A DNA stretch of 38,550 nucleotides, from NCBI GenBank assembly GCA_017646335.1, contig JAGCMT010000097.1:1-38550 (forward strand), given 5' to 3'. Under the pieces are notes generated by a model. That model did not search any database and was not told where the DNA came from. It saw only the letters and a program-made list of their open reading frames with translations. Shown piece by piece: positions 26,651-33,867 of the stretch (its first letter is position 1; each line of letters begins with the position of its first letter). A program made the position numbers and the translations under genes. The stretch comes from Burkholderiaceae bacterium (GTDB taxonomy: Bacteria; Pseudomonadota; Gammaproteobacteria; Burkholderiales; Burkholderiaceae_F).

Positions 26651-28464
26651 CACAGACCCTTCGCTAATAATCCACCACCGGCGATCATCATCGGATCGTC
26701 CGGATTCACAGACAATGTACGCAATGCGGACTCAACCACTTCCCCAAACACAGGAGCGGCGACCACACCACCGACGTGACCGGCGTCCTTCGGTTCGTCA
26801 ATCATCACGGCCACAACCAAGCGCGGTTGCGTTGCCGGAGCCACACCAACGAACGAAGCGACGTAGTCCTTCACATAATTACCATCTTTGACCTTGTAGA
26901 CCGTACCGGTCTTACCGGCCACCGTATAGCCCGTCACACGCAAATGAGAAGCCGTCCCGCCACGGTGTACCGTGGTCATCATCATAGCGCGCATTTGGCG
27001 TGCCGTCTCAGGCCTAAAGACCGGATCACCGGCCACGGCATGACCGGAATCGCTCTTTAACAAAGTCAACGGAATAACGTCACCGTTTCGAGCAAAGACC
27101 GTATAGGCCTGAGCCAACTGAATAAGCGACGTCGACAAACCGTAACCGTACGAGATCGTCGCTTGTTCCACCGGACCCCAGCTCTTAGCAGGACGCAAAC
27201 GACCGGCCGCAGCCCCTGGGAAACCAATGCGAGGAGCCTGACCGAAGCCCAATTGACTGTACGTCTCCCAAAGCGTAGAAGGCGGAATTTGCAAAGCAAT
27301 CTTCACCGTGCCAACGTTGGAAGACTTGGCAATCACCTGAGAGACCGTCAAAAGACCGTAATTCTTCGTATCACTGATTTGACGGTCAGCCACCGTCACA
27401 ATGCCCGGCGCCGTTTCAATGCGCGTATCAGGACGAATCAAACCCAAGTCCAAAGCCTTCGCAATGGCAAACGGTTTCATCGTACTACCCGGCTCAAAAC
27501 TGTCGGTCATCACGCGATTGCGAATATGATCGAATTTGAACGTACTGCGATCGTTCGGGTTGAAACTCGGCCAGCTAGCCAACGCCAACACTTCACCCGT
27601 CACAGAGTCGGCCACCACAACGGCACCGGCCTTGGCTTGGTGTTTTTGAACCGCTTTACGTACGGCGTCGTATGCAACGTATTGGATACGGGAATCAATC
27701 GACAAATAGAGGTCTTGGCCATCCTTGGCCTTTTGTACGTCGACTTCTTCCAAAATGTGACCCAATCGGTCCTGAATCACACGACGAGAACCCTTTTGAC
27801 CCGTTAACAAGGCATTTTGGGCCAATTCCATCCCTTCTTGGCCGATGTCTTCACGGTTATTGAAGCCGACGATGTGAGCAGAGACTTCCCCGTCCGGATA
27901 GTGACGCTTAAATTCCGGCGTGAAACTCAAACCCGTCAACTTCAATGCCTTGACCTGTTGTACGACCTCTTCGTTTACTTGGCGTGCCAAACGAGTATAG
28001 GCGTTAGGACGACTCAAACGCTTCTTGAGCGTCTCGGGTTGCATACCGACGATTTGAGCCAACTGCTCAATTTGCTCATCCGTCGCCTTCACAAGCGAGG
28101 TCATCGCCCAAACGCTATGAGCGGGCAACGACGATGCCAATAAGTCACCGTTACGCGTGTAGATACGACCGCGTCCGGCATCGATGTCTAGCGTACGTGC
28201 ATAACGCACTTCGCCCTGTCGTTGCAGGAAATCGGTGTTGAAGCATTGGATGTAGACGGCCTTGCAAAAGCACGCGACCAACGAAGCCACCATCACGCCC
28301 AACACCCAGTGAGAGCGCTTACGAGAGACTTCAAGTCGTTGCCATGAACGTTCGGGACTTTCGCTCTTTAATGCATCGCGAGGCGACATGTCCGTGACCA
28401 AAAAGTCTCGGAACAAGGAGCGAAGTTCACGCCCTACATACGCAAATAAAGGATGCAACCTCAT
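26650..28464 (-). CDS. ftsI: Septal transpeptidase FtsI (PBP3)
   Basis: FtsI cross-links septal peptidoglycan. The class B PBP of 604 residues has one membrane segment at about 53-72, the periplasmic dimerisation domain, and a complete penicillin-binding active site: STMK at 327-330 (nucleophile S327), SSN at 381-383 and KTG at 518-520. The cytoplasmic part before the membrane segment is about 50 residues, longer than in E. coli. The ATG overlaps the ftsL stop by four bases (ATGA). An in-frame Met at residue 26 would shorten the tail, but the overlapping start is favoured by its coupling to ftsL. Confidence 0.96.
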   Translation of the reverse strand: MRLHPLFAYVGRELRSLFRDFLVTDMSPRDALKSESPERSWQRLEVSRKRSHWVLGVMVASLVACFCKAVYIQCFNTDFLQRQGEVRYARTLDIDAGRGRIYTRNGDLLASSLPAHSVWAMTSLVKATDEQIEQLAQIVGMQPETLKKRLSRPNAYTRLARQVNEEVVQQVKALKLTGLSFTPEFKRHYPDGEVSAHIVGFNNREDIGQEGMELAQNALLTGQKGSRRVIQDRLGHILEEVDVQKAKDGQDLYLSIDSRIQYVAYDAVRKAVQKHQAKAGAVVVADSVTGEVLALASWPSFNPNDRSTFKFDHIRNRVMTDSFEPGSTMKPFAIAKALDLGLIRPDTRIETAPGIVTVADRQISDTKNYGLLTVSQVIAKSSNVGTVKIALQIPPSTLWETYSQLGFGQAPRIGFPGAAAGRLRPAKSWGPVEQATISYGYGLSTSLIQLAQAYTVFARNGDVIPLTLLKSDSGHAVAGDPVFRPETARQMRAMMMTTVHRGGTASHLRVTGYTVAGKTGTVYKVKDGNYVKDYVASFVGVAPATQPRLVVAVMIDEPKDAGHVGGVVAAPVFGEVVESALRTLSVNPDDPMMIAGGGLLAKGL

Positions 28465-28799
28465 GATTGCTCTCCTTTATCTTTTGCGTCGCGTGTGACA
28501 AAGCGCGGAACCGGTTTTGGCTTAAGAATGACGGAATTTTCATTCCTCCCGACCTCTAGCCCCATTTCCGCAGCCTTAGCGGCGATGTACCGTGGTAGTG
28601 ATACTTTTGTGAATTCGATACTGAGTTCTCGAGCCTCATCTTGGAGTCGACGGCTCTCTTCTTGCCCACGCTCAATATTGGTGATCAACGTACGAACTTG
28701 ATATTGATTGTGCACGATGACCAAGGCAGAGGCCACACAGGCCGCCGCCAAGACGCACATCAAAATCAACATGGAGTTCGTACGAAGAGCACCCAGCAT
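28461..28799 (-). CDS. ftsL: Cell division protein FtsL
   Basis: FtsL is a small bitopic inner-membrane protein that pairs with FtsB and FtsQ and activates FtsWI. The 112-residue product has a membrane segment at about 10-30 (MLILMCVLAAACVASALVIV), then a periplasmic coiled coil (NIERGQEESRRLQDEARELSIE), then a short C-terminal part. The sequence is poorly conserved in general; the identification relies on topology and its place between rsmH and ftsI. The start ATG at 28799 shares one base with the rsmH stop. Confidence 0.9.
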   Translation of the reverse strand: MLGALRTNSMLILMCVLAAACVASALVIVHNQYQVRTLITNIERGQEESRRLQDEARELSIEFTKVSLPRYIAAKAAEMGLEVGRNENSVILKPKPVPRFVTRDAKDKGEQS

Positions 28800-29746
28800 C
28801 AAGCCTCTCCTTTACGAGATCGAGTCGCAACACGCAAAATCGCACTACGAGCGCGCGGATTTTCCGCACATTCTTGAGCGTCAGGCAAAATGCGTTTGAC
28901 TTCCACCAACGTTGGTTGAGGTAATTGATCGGCACGCAAAGGCACTCGCGAGTCGATACCGCGTTCGGGATGAGCGGCACGATCGAAATAGCGTTTCACC
29001 AAACGATCTTCGAGCGAGTGGAACGTAATGATGGCCAAGCGGCCGCCGTCACGTAACAAACCCATGGCGGCATCCAAAGCTTTTTGCAATTCATCCAATT
29101 CGCCATTGATATGAATGCGGATACCTTGGAATGTGCGCGTCGCCGGATTTTGAGTCGGGTCTTTTTTATTGACAGGCACGACGGACGCCACCAAGCGAAC
29201 CAACGCTTGCGTGGTTTCAATCGGCGTTTCTTCTCGCGTTTTAACAATTGCCCGGGCGATTTGACGCGCAAATCGTTCTTCACCGAAGTCGGCAATGACT
29301 TGAGCGATATTGCGTTCGGTTTCCGTTGCCAACCATTCGGCCGCCGTCATTCCTCGCGTCGTATCCATGCGCATATCGAGCGGACCGTCCATACGGAAGG
29401 AAAAACCGCGGGAAGCGTCATCGATTTGCGGGCTCGAGACACCGATATCCAAGAAAATACCGTCTACAGTCGTCACGCCGCGCGCCTCAAGGCACTCGGC
29501 CATAGACGAGAACGGTGCGTGGATAATTTCAAAACGGGGATCCGTGATTTCTCGACTGGCTTCGATCGCTTCCGGATCGCGGTCAAAGGCAATCAATCGA
29601 CCGTTAGGAGACAATTTCGAAAGGATCAAGCGCGAGTGGCCCCCTCGACCGAAAGTACCGTCAACATACGTACCGTCCGGATCGAAAACCAATTGCTCAG
29701 GAGCCACCTCTGCCATCACGGAGAGGTGTTTGAATACTTTACTCAT
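28799..29746 (-). CDS. rsmH: 16S rRNA m4C1402 methyltransferase RsmH (MraW)
   Basis: RsmH methylates N4 of C1402 of 16S rRNA using S-adenosylmethionine. The 315-residue product has the SAM-binding motif YVDGTFGRGGHS, then FDRDPEAI, the conserved GIFLDIGVSSPQID, and the C-terminal ITFHSLEDRLVKRYF. I chose the ATG at 29746 because AGGAGAAG lies just upstream and the N terminus then reads MSKVFKHLSVM, which suits the family. The longer open frame up to 29848 overlaps mraZ and is not conserved. The gene follows mraZ by ten bases. Confidence 0.96.
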   Translation of the reverse strand: MSKVFKHLSVMAEVAPEQLVFDPDGTYVDGTFGRGGHSRLILSKLSPNGRLIAFDRDPEAIEASREITDPRFEIIHAPFSSMAECLEARGVTTVDGIFLDIGVSSPQIDDASRGFSFRMDGPLDMRMDTTRGMTAAEWLATETERNIAQVIADFGEERFARQIARAIVKTREETPIETTQALVRLVASVVPVNKKDPTQNPATRTFQGIRIHINGELDELQKALDAAMGLLRDGGRLAIITFHSLEDRLVKRYFDRAAHPERGIDSRVPLRADQLPQPTLVEVKRILPDAQECAENPRARSAILRVATRSRKGEA

Positions 29747-29756
29747 CCCACTTCTC

Positions 29757-30185
29757 CTAGAACGTGAACGATGCAGCTTCCGGCGGCAAGCCGTTAGCCA
29801 ATTCACGCGCTTCAAACTCTGCGTACTTCGTTTGATCCCACAATTCAAAATGACTGCCCAAACCGATGAGCGTCACTTCACGGTTCAAGCCACAAAGACT
29901 GCGTAAATCACTCGGGATCAACAATCGACCGGCGGAATCAGCCGTCAAATCCACGGCACTACCCAACACGATGCGTTGCAACACACGAGCCGAATACGGC
30001 AACTTCACCAAACTGGGGCGAAGTTCCAACCAGGCAGCTCGCGGATAAATCAAAACACAACCGTCGGGGTGACGTGTAACCGTCACTTCGCCTTGGCAAG
30101 ACAGCACAAGGCTCTCTCGATGCCGAGCAGGCATCGAAAGACGACCTTTCGCGTCTAACGACAACAGTGACGTTCCTTGAAACAT
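29757..30185 (-). CDS. mraZ: Transcriptional regulator MraZ
   Basis: MraZ is a DNA-binding protein that represses the first dcw promoter in E. coli. The 142-residue product has two SpoVT/AbrB-like halves, each with the DxxxR motif: DAKGR at 11-15 and DSAGR at 83-87. I chose the ATG at 30185 because MFQGTSLLSLDAKGRLSMP is the normal family start; the frame stays open upstream but reads through the promoter region. It is the first gene of the cluster. Three 10-bp direct repeats that fit the MraZ operator lie about 70-100 bases upstream. Confidence 0.95.
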   Translation of the reverse strand: MFQGTSLLSLDAKGRLSMPARHRESLVLSCQGEVTVTRHPDGCVLIYPRAAWLELRPSLVKLPYSARVLQRIVLGSAVDLTADSAGRLLIPSDLRSLCGLNREVTLIGLGSHFELWDQTKYAEFEARELANGLPPEAASFTF

Positions 30186-30256
30186 GAAAATTCCGCAAAA
30201 AATAAAGACAACAACACGGAGAAAAAGGACACCTTTCCCACAACAGCGAAAGCATG

Positions 30257-30286
30257 TACCACTTTTTCCCACTTTTACACACTAAA
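30257..30286 (-). promoter_or_regulatory. Predicted MraZ operator: three 10-bp direct repeats
   Basis: On the minus strand three head-to-tail units share the core AGTGnG at exactly 10-bp spacing: TTTAGTGTGT, AAAAGTGGGA and AAAAGTGGTA. This fits the reported E. coli MraZ target, TGGGN repeats with five-base spacers. The first unit abuts the predicted -10, so bound MraZ would cover the start of transcription. Confidence 0.7.
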
Positions 30287-30313
30287 TTTTAAGCGTCACT
30301 TCAAGTTAGTCAA
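30286..30313 (-). promoter_or_regulatory. Predicted sigma-70 promoter of the dcw cluster (Pmra)
   Basis: On the minus strand TTGACT (30313-30308) and TAAAAT (30291-30286) are separated by 16 bp. Transcription would begin near 30279, about 95 bases before mraZ. It has the best -35/-10 pair I found in the window. Confidence 0.65.
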
Positions 30314-30496
30314 GAAAAGAAACACTTTTATTTCTTACTTCCTCGCCTTCTAAGAGATTGATTTTTCGAAAAATTGCCTACTTTTTGAGCGTTTTAGCGG
30401 CATTTTTCACCGAGAACTTCAACCTTTAGTTAAAAAGTTCAAGCAAAACACTACATCCTGTGAATCAATCTCATTCCCATTTTTTGCTGCCGAAAC
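30314..30496. other. AT-rich intergenic stretch upstream of the dcw promoter
   Basis: It lies between the dcw promoter and the terminator of the acyl-CoA synthetase gene. It is AT-rich with several A and T runs, and I see no gene or strong inverted repeat. It could serve as an UP-element or a further regulator site for Pmra. Confidence 0.4.
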
Positions 30497-30532
30497 AAAA
30501 AAGCTTCAAAGCGCTCACGCACTTTGAAGCTT
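30497..30532 (-). terminator. Rho-independent terminator after the acyl-CoA synthetase gene
   Basis: AAGCTTCAAAG pairs with CTTTGAAGCTT, an 11-bp stem with a ten-base loop, followed on the minus strand by TTTTTT. Confidence 0.9.
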
Positions 30533-30554
30533 CTCTTTAAGCGTTTAAGTCAAT

Positions 30555-32684
30555 TTAGACCAACGCAGCTTTCGCTTCTTCGAGTCGAACTTTAATACGA
30601 CCGTCGACGGCAATGGCTTCACCGTTCTTTTCGGAGATGATCAACGGATTGATATCCAACTCATCGATGAATGCAAAATCCGTCACCAATTGAGACAAGC
30701 GCAAAAGGGTCGATTCGATTTGGTCGATTTGTGCCGGCGTCGTACCGCGAGCGCCTTCCAAAAGCTTATAAGCCTTGACACTACGAACCATTTCGTGAGC
30801 ATCGACATCGGTGATCGGAGCGATGCGGAACGTCACGTCCTTCATCACTTCAATAAAGACGCCGCCCAAACCGAACATCAATTGCGGACCGTATTGCGGA
30901 TCGGTTGCAATACCGCAAACCATTTCTCGAGAGCCCTTGACCATTTCTTGGATGATCACACCTTCGAGGCCTTCCAACAAACCGCGCTCTTGAAGCTTGG
31001 CAACCAAGTCTTGGTATTGTGCACGAAGCTCTTGAGCGGAACCGATATTGACTCGAACACCACCGACATCGGTCTTGTGAGACGTCGTCTTGGAGGTCAT
31101 CTTCATCACAACGGGGTAACCGATTCGATCGGCAATCGTCACGGCTTCATCTTCCGTACGTGCAAAACCGGCTTGGCAAACACGAACGCCATAGGCTTCG
31201 AGCACATCGATACTTTCACGCGTACTCAATTGATCGCGACCTTCGGCAACGGCTTCTGCGATGATTGCACGAGCACGCTCTTGATCAACCTCGAAACGAA
31301 CCTCTTCACCGATGGGCTTTTGAACCCAAAGACGTTGTTGGTTCAAACGATTCATACCGTCAACGGCTTCTTCGGCATACATAAAGAACGGCATATTGAC
31401 TTCCATGTCAGCCAATTGCTTGAAGAAGTCGTTGTTGGTCATGAAAACGCCGACGATCGGCTTTTCAGGATGTTGTGCCTTCATTTCCATCAAGGCCTTG
31501 GCAACGTCAATATCCTTCAAGCCCAAGAACGGCAAGTAAATCGCCATGATCATATCGACATTGTCGTCAGCCAACAAAGCTTGCAACGTTTGGCAGTAAT
31601 GTTCAAGCGGAGCCGAAGCAATCATGTCGACCGGGTTCTTCACACTGGCGGCTGCCGGCAAGAAACTGCGAAGCTTTGCCTTCGTTTCCTCGCTCAATTG
31701 AGCCATTTGCATGCCGTATTCGCAAACGGCATCGGTAGCCATGATGCCCGGGCCGCCGGAGTTCGTCATAATGGCCACACGGTCACCCTTGGGCAACGGG
31801 CAGTTAGAGAACATCTTGGCCGTTGCAAAAAGGTTCTTCAAAGAAAATTCACGGATAACACCGGATTGACGCAAAAGAGCGTCAGCAGCCATATCGGCAC
31901 CGGCCAAAGAGCCCGTATGAGAAGAAGCGGCACTGGCACCGGCAGCAGAGCGACCGGCCTTCAAAGCCAAAATGGGCTTCTTCTTGGAAATACGCGTTGC
32001 CAAACGACGGAAATTGGCAGGGTTTTGGATGGATTCCATGTACAAGAGGATTTGCTTGACGTCCTCTTCGTTTTCCCAATATTCCATGGCCGTTTCAGCA
32101 TTGATATCGGCTTGGTTGCCAATGGAGATGAACTGAGCAAAACCCAAATTCAAATCCTTCAAAATATTGAGAATACCGCCACCCAACGCACCGGACTGGG
32201 ACACAAAACCGATATCGCCGCGCTCAGGCAATGCCTCAGCAAAGCAACCGTCCATACGAATCGACGGATGGGTATTGACAACGCCCAAGCAGTTCGGGCC
32301 GACACAACGCATGCCATAGGCACGAATTTTTTCAAGCAATGCTTGTTCTGCAGCCAAACCGGCCGGGCCCGTTTCCTTGAAACCGGCCGTAATGATGACA
32401 AGACCCTTAATGCCCTTTTCGTGGCATTGGTCAATCGTTTGCAAAACGAATTTGTTATTGACGACCACAATAGCCAAATCGACTTCACCCGGAATATCCA
32501 AAACGGTCGGATAGGCTTGCAAACCTTCGATCACGCCGCCCTTCGGGTTCACGGGATAAAGCGGACCGGTAAAACCGTATTCCTGGAGTCGCTTCATGAT
32601 GTCGGAGCCGATCGTGTGAGCTTTCGTGGAAGCTCCGATCACAGCGATCGCACGGGGCTTCATGATGTGGTCTAAACGTTGCAT
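30555..32684 (-). CDS. NDP-forming acyl-CoA synthetase (acetate--CoA ligase type, fused alpha-beta)
   Basis: A 709-residue cytoplasmic enzyme of the acyl-CoA synthetase (ADP-forming) superfamily. These enzymes interconvert acyl-CoA, ADP and phosphate with acid, CoA and ATP. The order is a CoA-binding Rossmann domain (AVIGASTKAHTIGSD near 15-28; CVGPNCLGV near 127), a succinyl-CoA-ligase-like domain with the phosphorylated histidine H256 in SSHTGSLAG, and a C-terminal ATP-grasp domain from about 480 (YPVVMKMTSKTTSHKTDVGG). It lacks the extra GNAT domain found in Pat/PatZ-type proteins. The substrate could be acetate or another short acid. I chose the ATG at 32684 because AGGTGA lies six bases upstream. 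It is monocistronic, with terminators on both sides. Confidence 0.88.
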   Translation of the reverse strand: MQRLDHIMKPRAIAVIGASTKAHTIGSDIMKRLQEYGFTGPLYPVNPKGGVIEGLQAYPTVLDIPGEVDLAIVVVNNKFVLQTIDQCHEKGIKGLVIITAGFKETGPAGLAAEQALLEKIRAYGMRCVGPNCLGVVNTHPSIRMDGCFAEALPERGDIGFVSQSGALGGGILNILKDLNLGFAQFISIGNQADINAETAMEYWENEEDVKQILLYMESIQNPANFRRLATRISKKKPILALKAGRSAAGASAASSHTGSLAGADMAADALLRQSGVIREFSLKNLFATAKMFSNCPLPKGDRVAIMTNSGGPGIMATDAVCEYGMQMAQLSEETKAKLRSFLPAAASVKNPVDMIASAPLEHYCQTLQALLADDNVDMIMAIYLPFLGLKDIDVAKALMEMKAQHPEKPIVGVFMTNNDFFKQLADMEVNMPFFMYAEEAVDGMNRLNQQRLWVQKPIGEEVRFEVDQERARAIIAEAVAEGRDQLSTRESIDVLEAYGVRVCQAGFARTEDEAVTIADRIGYPVVMKMTSKTTSHKTDVGGVRVNIGSAQELRAQYQDLVAKLQERGLLEGLEGVIIQEMVKGSREMVCGIATDPQYGPQLMFGLGGVFIEVMKDVTFRIAPITDVDAHEMVRSVKAYKLLEGARGTTPAQIDQIESTLLRLSQLVTDFAFIDELDINPLIISEKNGEAIAVDGRIKVRLEEAKAALV

Positions 32685-32734
32685 GTGTGTCACCTAAAAA
32701 ATTAAAAAAGCGGCCAATGCCAGCGCAAACTCAT

Positions 32735-32740
32735 ATTATG
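32735..32740 (-). promoter_or_regulatory. Candidate -10 box for the acyl-CoA synthetase gene
   Basis: CATAAT on the minus strand about 50 bases upstream of the start. The region at -35 does not match well. Confidence 0.25.
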
Positions 32741-32806
32741 CCCTAGGATTCCGTACGAAAATTGCGTTCATTTTGGCTTTTTGGATACCTTTGGCATCTT
32801 TTAGGC

Positions 32807-32833
32807 AAAAAAAAGTCGCCGAAGCGACTTTTT
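32807..32833 (-). terminator. Rho-independent terminator after the HTH gene
   Basis: On the minus strand AAAAAGTCGC pairs with GCGACTTTTT around a stable TTCG tetraloop, followed by more T. It lies nine bases after the stop of the HTH gene. Confidence 0.93.
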
Positions 32834-32841
32834 CATTCGAA

Positions 32842-33222
32842 TCAACCTTCTTTGGTCAATTCTTCTTTGAACTTCTCAACCCACTGCGTAACACTTCGGC
32901 GCGTTACCATGTATTGCTGAGCAATCTGATTGATGGAAACATTCCCATTGAGGTACGCGGTAGCAATTTCACGTTTGAATTCATCGGTGAAGAAACGACG
33001 ACGGCGTCGATACCCCGTTTCCGGTTCAAACGTTCCGTTGTTGTAATGTCGATTCCAATCACGAGCGGTATAAATGGATATGCCAAGTTGTCGAGCACAC
33101 GTTCGATAACCATAACCTTGGGCAAAAAGGTCATATGCTTTTTGCTTTAATTCCGGAGGATGCGCTCCATCCATCAACACGTGACTCTTACGAGTCCGGG
33201 GTTTTCGTGCAGCAACTGCCAT
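32842..33222 (-). CDS. Orphan double-HTH protein resembling IS3-family (IS150) OrfA
   Basis: A 126-residue basic protein with two helix-turn-helix units. The first covers about residues 22-65 (ELKQKAYDLFAQGYGYRTCARQLGIS) and the second about 76-120 (DEFKREIATAYLNGNVSINQIAQQYMV). A basic patch, YRRRRRF, joins them. The layout is that of OrfA (InsJ) of IS150-type elements, which binds transposon ends. No OrfB integrase follows: the gene ends in its own strong terminator and the next gene is an acyl-CoA synthetase. I see no flanking inverted repeats or target duplication. It may be a relic or a domesticated DNA-binding regulator. A palindrome overlaps its likely promoter. The ATG at 33222 has only a weak ribosome site. 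Confidence 0.7.
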   Translation of the reverse strand: MAVAARKPRTRKSHVLMDGAHPPELKQKAYDLFAQGYGYRTCARQLGISIYTARDWNRHYNNGTFEPETGYRRRRRFFTDEFKREIATAYLNGNVSINQIAQQYMVTRRSVTQWVEKFKEELTKEG

Positions 33223-33255
33223 CTTAGGTTCCCAATACCTTTCCTTCTCCGAGAA

Positions 33256-33291
33256 CTAATATAACACCATTGGCTATTTGTCGACCAATGG
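33256..33291 (-). promoter_or_regulatory. Promoter region with palindromic operator upstream of the HTH gene
   Basis: CCATTGG (33267-33273) and CCAATGG (33285-33291) form a perfect 7-bp inverted repeat with an 11-base spacer. TCGACA (33284-33279) and TATATT or TATTAG (about 33263-33256) on the minus strand could serve as -35 and -10 at 15 or 17 bp. The palindrome overlaps the -35, a usual place for a repressor site. Confidence 0.4.
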
Positions 33292-33391
33292 ATTGTTGCT
33301 CAATGTAGGGGGTTCTAGTTAGAAACAACAAAAAGGGAAACGTTTATTTGTTGTGAAAAAACAAGTACGTGGAGGTAATAAAGGAGGGAAG

Positions 33392-33710
33392 AAGACAAAG
33401 TCCATCTATAAGCCGGATTCTGTTCCTACCTCATAGAAGTAGGCCGATAATCATTCATCTACTACGGAGCTCACGCTCCGTCTCTAGCCATCTACCCGCA
33501 ACCTCACCGAGCAGGATCAGCAGTTGCCTATTTGATGTTGCTCCCCGTAGAGATTGCCCGTTTCACCCGACCCTAACGTCGGCTCGTCTCTGTTGCTCTA
33601 ATCCGTACCTTACGGCAGACAGTCGTTAACTGCTACGGCGCTCTATGGAGTCCGGACTTTCCTCGTGAAAGTTGAACTTTTCCCGCGATTATCGCGATGA
33701 ACTTTGTCTG
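33392..33710 (-). ncRNA. rnpB: RNase P RNA (class A), compact form
   Basis: This is the catalytic RNA that trims the 5' ends of tRNAs. On the minus strand the conserved P4 halves are GAGGAAAGTCCGGACTCC near the 5' end and ACAGAATCCGGCTTA near the 3' end. The ends pair as P1 over about 14 bp (AGACAAAGT with ACTTTGTCT and beyond). P2 is an 8-bp pairing of 33694-33687 with 33452-33445. P3 can be folded only as a 5-bp hairpin, AAAGT/ACTTT. At about 318 bases it is shorter than the E. coli RNA (377). A TAAAAT box lies about eight bases upstream of the 5' end. Confidence 0.95.
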
Positions 33711-33717
33711 GGGGCGA

Positions 33718-33723
33718 ATTTTA
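33718..33723 (-). promoter_or_regulatory. Candidate -10 box of rnpB
   Basis: TAAAAT on the minus strand ends about seven bases before the predicted 5' end of RNase P RNA, the right distance for transcription to begin there. The -35 match (TGAATT/GTGAAT) is weak. Confidence 0.5.
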
Positions 33724-33825
33724 CCGTTTTTTTTTGATTAATTCACGCTAAATGCCCTAAAAAATCAGGCAGAATTGAAAAATAAGTTCCCAACATTGTC
33801 AACTACTTTCGGAGGTTTCTTAGGC

Positions 33826-33846
33826 ATGCCTCCCGTTTGTCGTTGA
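33826..33846 (+). CDS. Possible hexapeptide leader ORF before the PiT gene
   Basis: The only strong ribosome site upstream of the phosphate permease is GGAGG (33811-33815). It serves an ATG at 33826 that encodes six residues (MPPVCR) and stops at TGA, 21 bases before the permease ATG. The GGAGG can also pair with CCTCC (33829-33833). This may couple or limit permease translation, or be chance. Confidence 0.25.
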   Translation: MPPVCR

Positions 33847-33867
33847 CGAAACCCATAAATCGAGATT

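Noticed and set aside
28799..29848. Longer rsmH start at 29848 overlapping mraZ
   Set aside because: The extra 34 residues are basic and not family-like, while the ATG at 29746 has a strong AGGAGAAG site.
30690..32675. A 661-codon plus-strand frame opposite the acyl-CoA synthetase
   Set aside because: It is low in recognisable motifs and fully antisense to a well-supported enzyme gene.
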